NCBI RefSeq assembly: GCF_030128875.1
Contig: NZ_CP124620.1
Coordinates: 62,001-126,000 of the forward strand
Reading direction: 5' to 3'
From: Stenotrophomonas sp. BIO128-Bstrain
GTDB taxonomy: Bacteria > Pseudomonadota > Gammaproteobacteria > Xanthomonadales > Xanthomonadaceae
DNA: 64,000 nt
Below are positions 62,525 to 64,000 of this stretch, piece after piece. The position numbers and the translations under genes are program-made. The notes under the pieces were generated by a model. It saw only the letters and a list, made by a program, of their open reading frames with translations, was not told the origin of the DNA and searched no databases. The first letter of the stretch is position 1, and every line of letters starts with the position of its first letter.

Positions 62525-64000
<1,476 letters not shown>

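Overview
The window (about 67% G+C by eye) looks like core chromosome of a Stenotrophomonas species (Xanthomonadaceae). The evidence is the gene content (RsgA, EngB, plant-type glutamate-cysteine ligase, a Grx/rhodanese fusion, OprO/P-like porins, a TctDE pair) and many intergenic GTAG-headed stem-loops of the SMAG type known from S. maltophilia. I see no tRNA, rRNA, CRISPR, insertion sequence, prophage or plasmid function. Genes are closely packed and no gene-free stretch exceeds about 300 bases; the longer gaps hold SMAG repeats, terminators or divergent promoters.

Layout. 1-2.1 kb: end of an alpha/beta hydrolase, then an Lrp/AsnC regulator divergent from an EamA/RhtA-type amino-acid exporter. 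2.1-7.3 kb: choline-to-betaine operon betT-betB-betA, without betI. 7.4-10.7 kb: an EEP-family nuclease/phosphatase, two DsbA-like oxidases (one a lipoprotein) and a dihaem cytochrome c4. 10.9-15.8 kb: engB, a secreted metallo-beta-lactamase-fold enzyme, an AraC regulator and a VIT1-type transporter in one tight minus-strand run, then gshA. 15.9-20.9 kb: a zinc alcohol dehydrogenase divergent from a LysR regulator, a small membrane protein, and the formaldehyde-detoxification operon frmRAB with a recognisable FrmR operator. 21-26.7 kb: universal stress protein, LysR regulator and an EmrA/EmrB/NodT-type tripartite efflux operon; a shared palindrome lies before the regulator and before the pump. 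26.7-29.6 kb: two uncharacterised proteins, DegV and an HCCA-isomerase-like protein. 29.6-36.2 kb: two translationally coupled periplasmic amidohydrolases, the second lacking its metal ligands, divergent from a large subtilisin autotransporter. 36.2-45.5 kb: AMP nucleosidase, DUF924, Grx/HesB-like/rhodanese fusion, polysaccharide deacetylase, small membrane proteins, methyltransferase, SGNH hydrolase, aminotransferase, RsgA and a QEGLA/DUF1704 metallopeptidase-like protein. 45.6-47.9 kb: a TonB-dependent receptor.

48.1-64 kb is a carboxylate acquisition region. It has two CitMHS carriers, two OprO/P-like porins, a TctD/TctE two-component pair followed directly by a periplasmic binding protein, a NarL-type regulator with a hybrid DctB-like sensor kinase, the C4-dicarboxylate carrier DctA, and the start of the malic enzyme MaeB. 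Two almost identical 19-bp direct-repeat sites sit in the two divergent promoter regions that flank tctD-tctE-sbp. A PhaB-like reductase with a Tyr-to-Phe change at the catalytic position is the last gene of the porin-CitMHS operon.

The most promising leads are this citrate/dicarboxylate regulon with its shared operators and kinase-linked binding protein, the altered PhaB homologue, the active/pseudo-amidohydrolase pair, and the LysR-box pair of the efflux operon.
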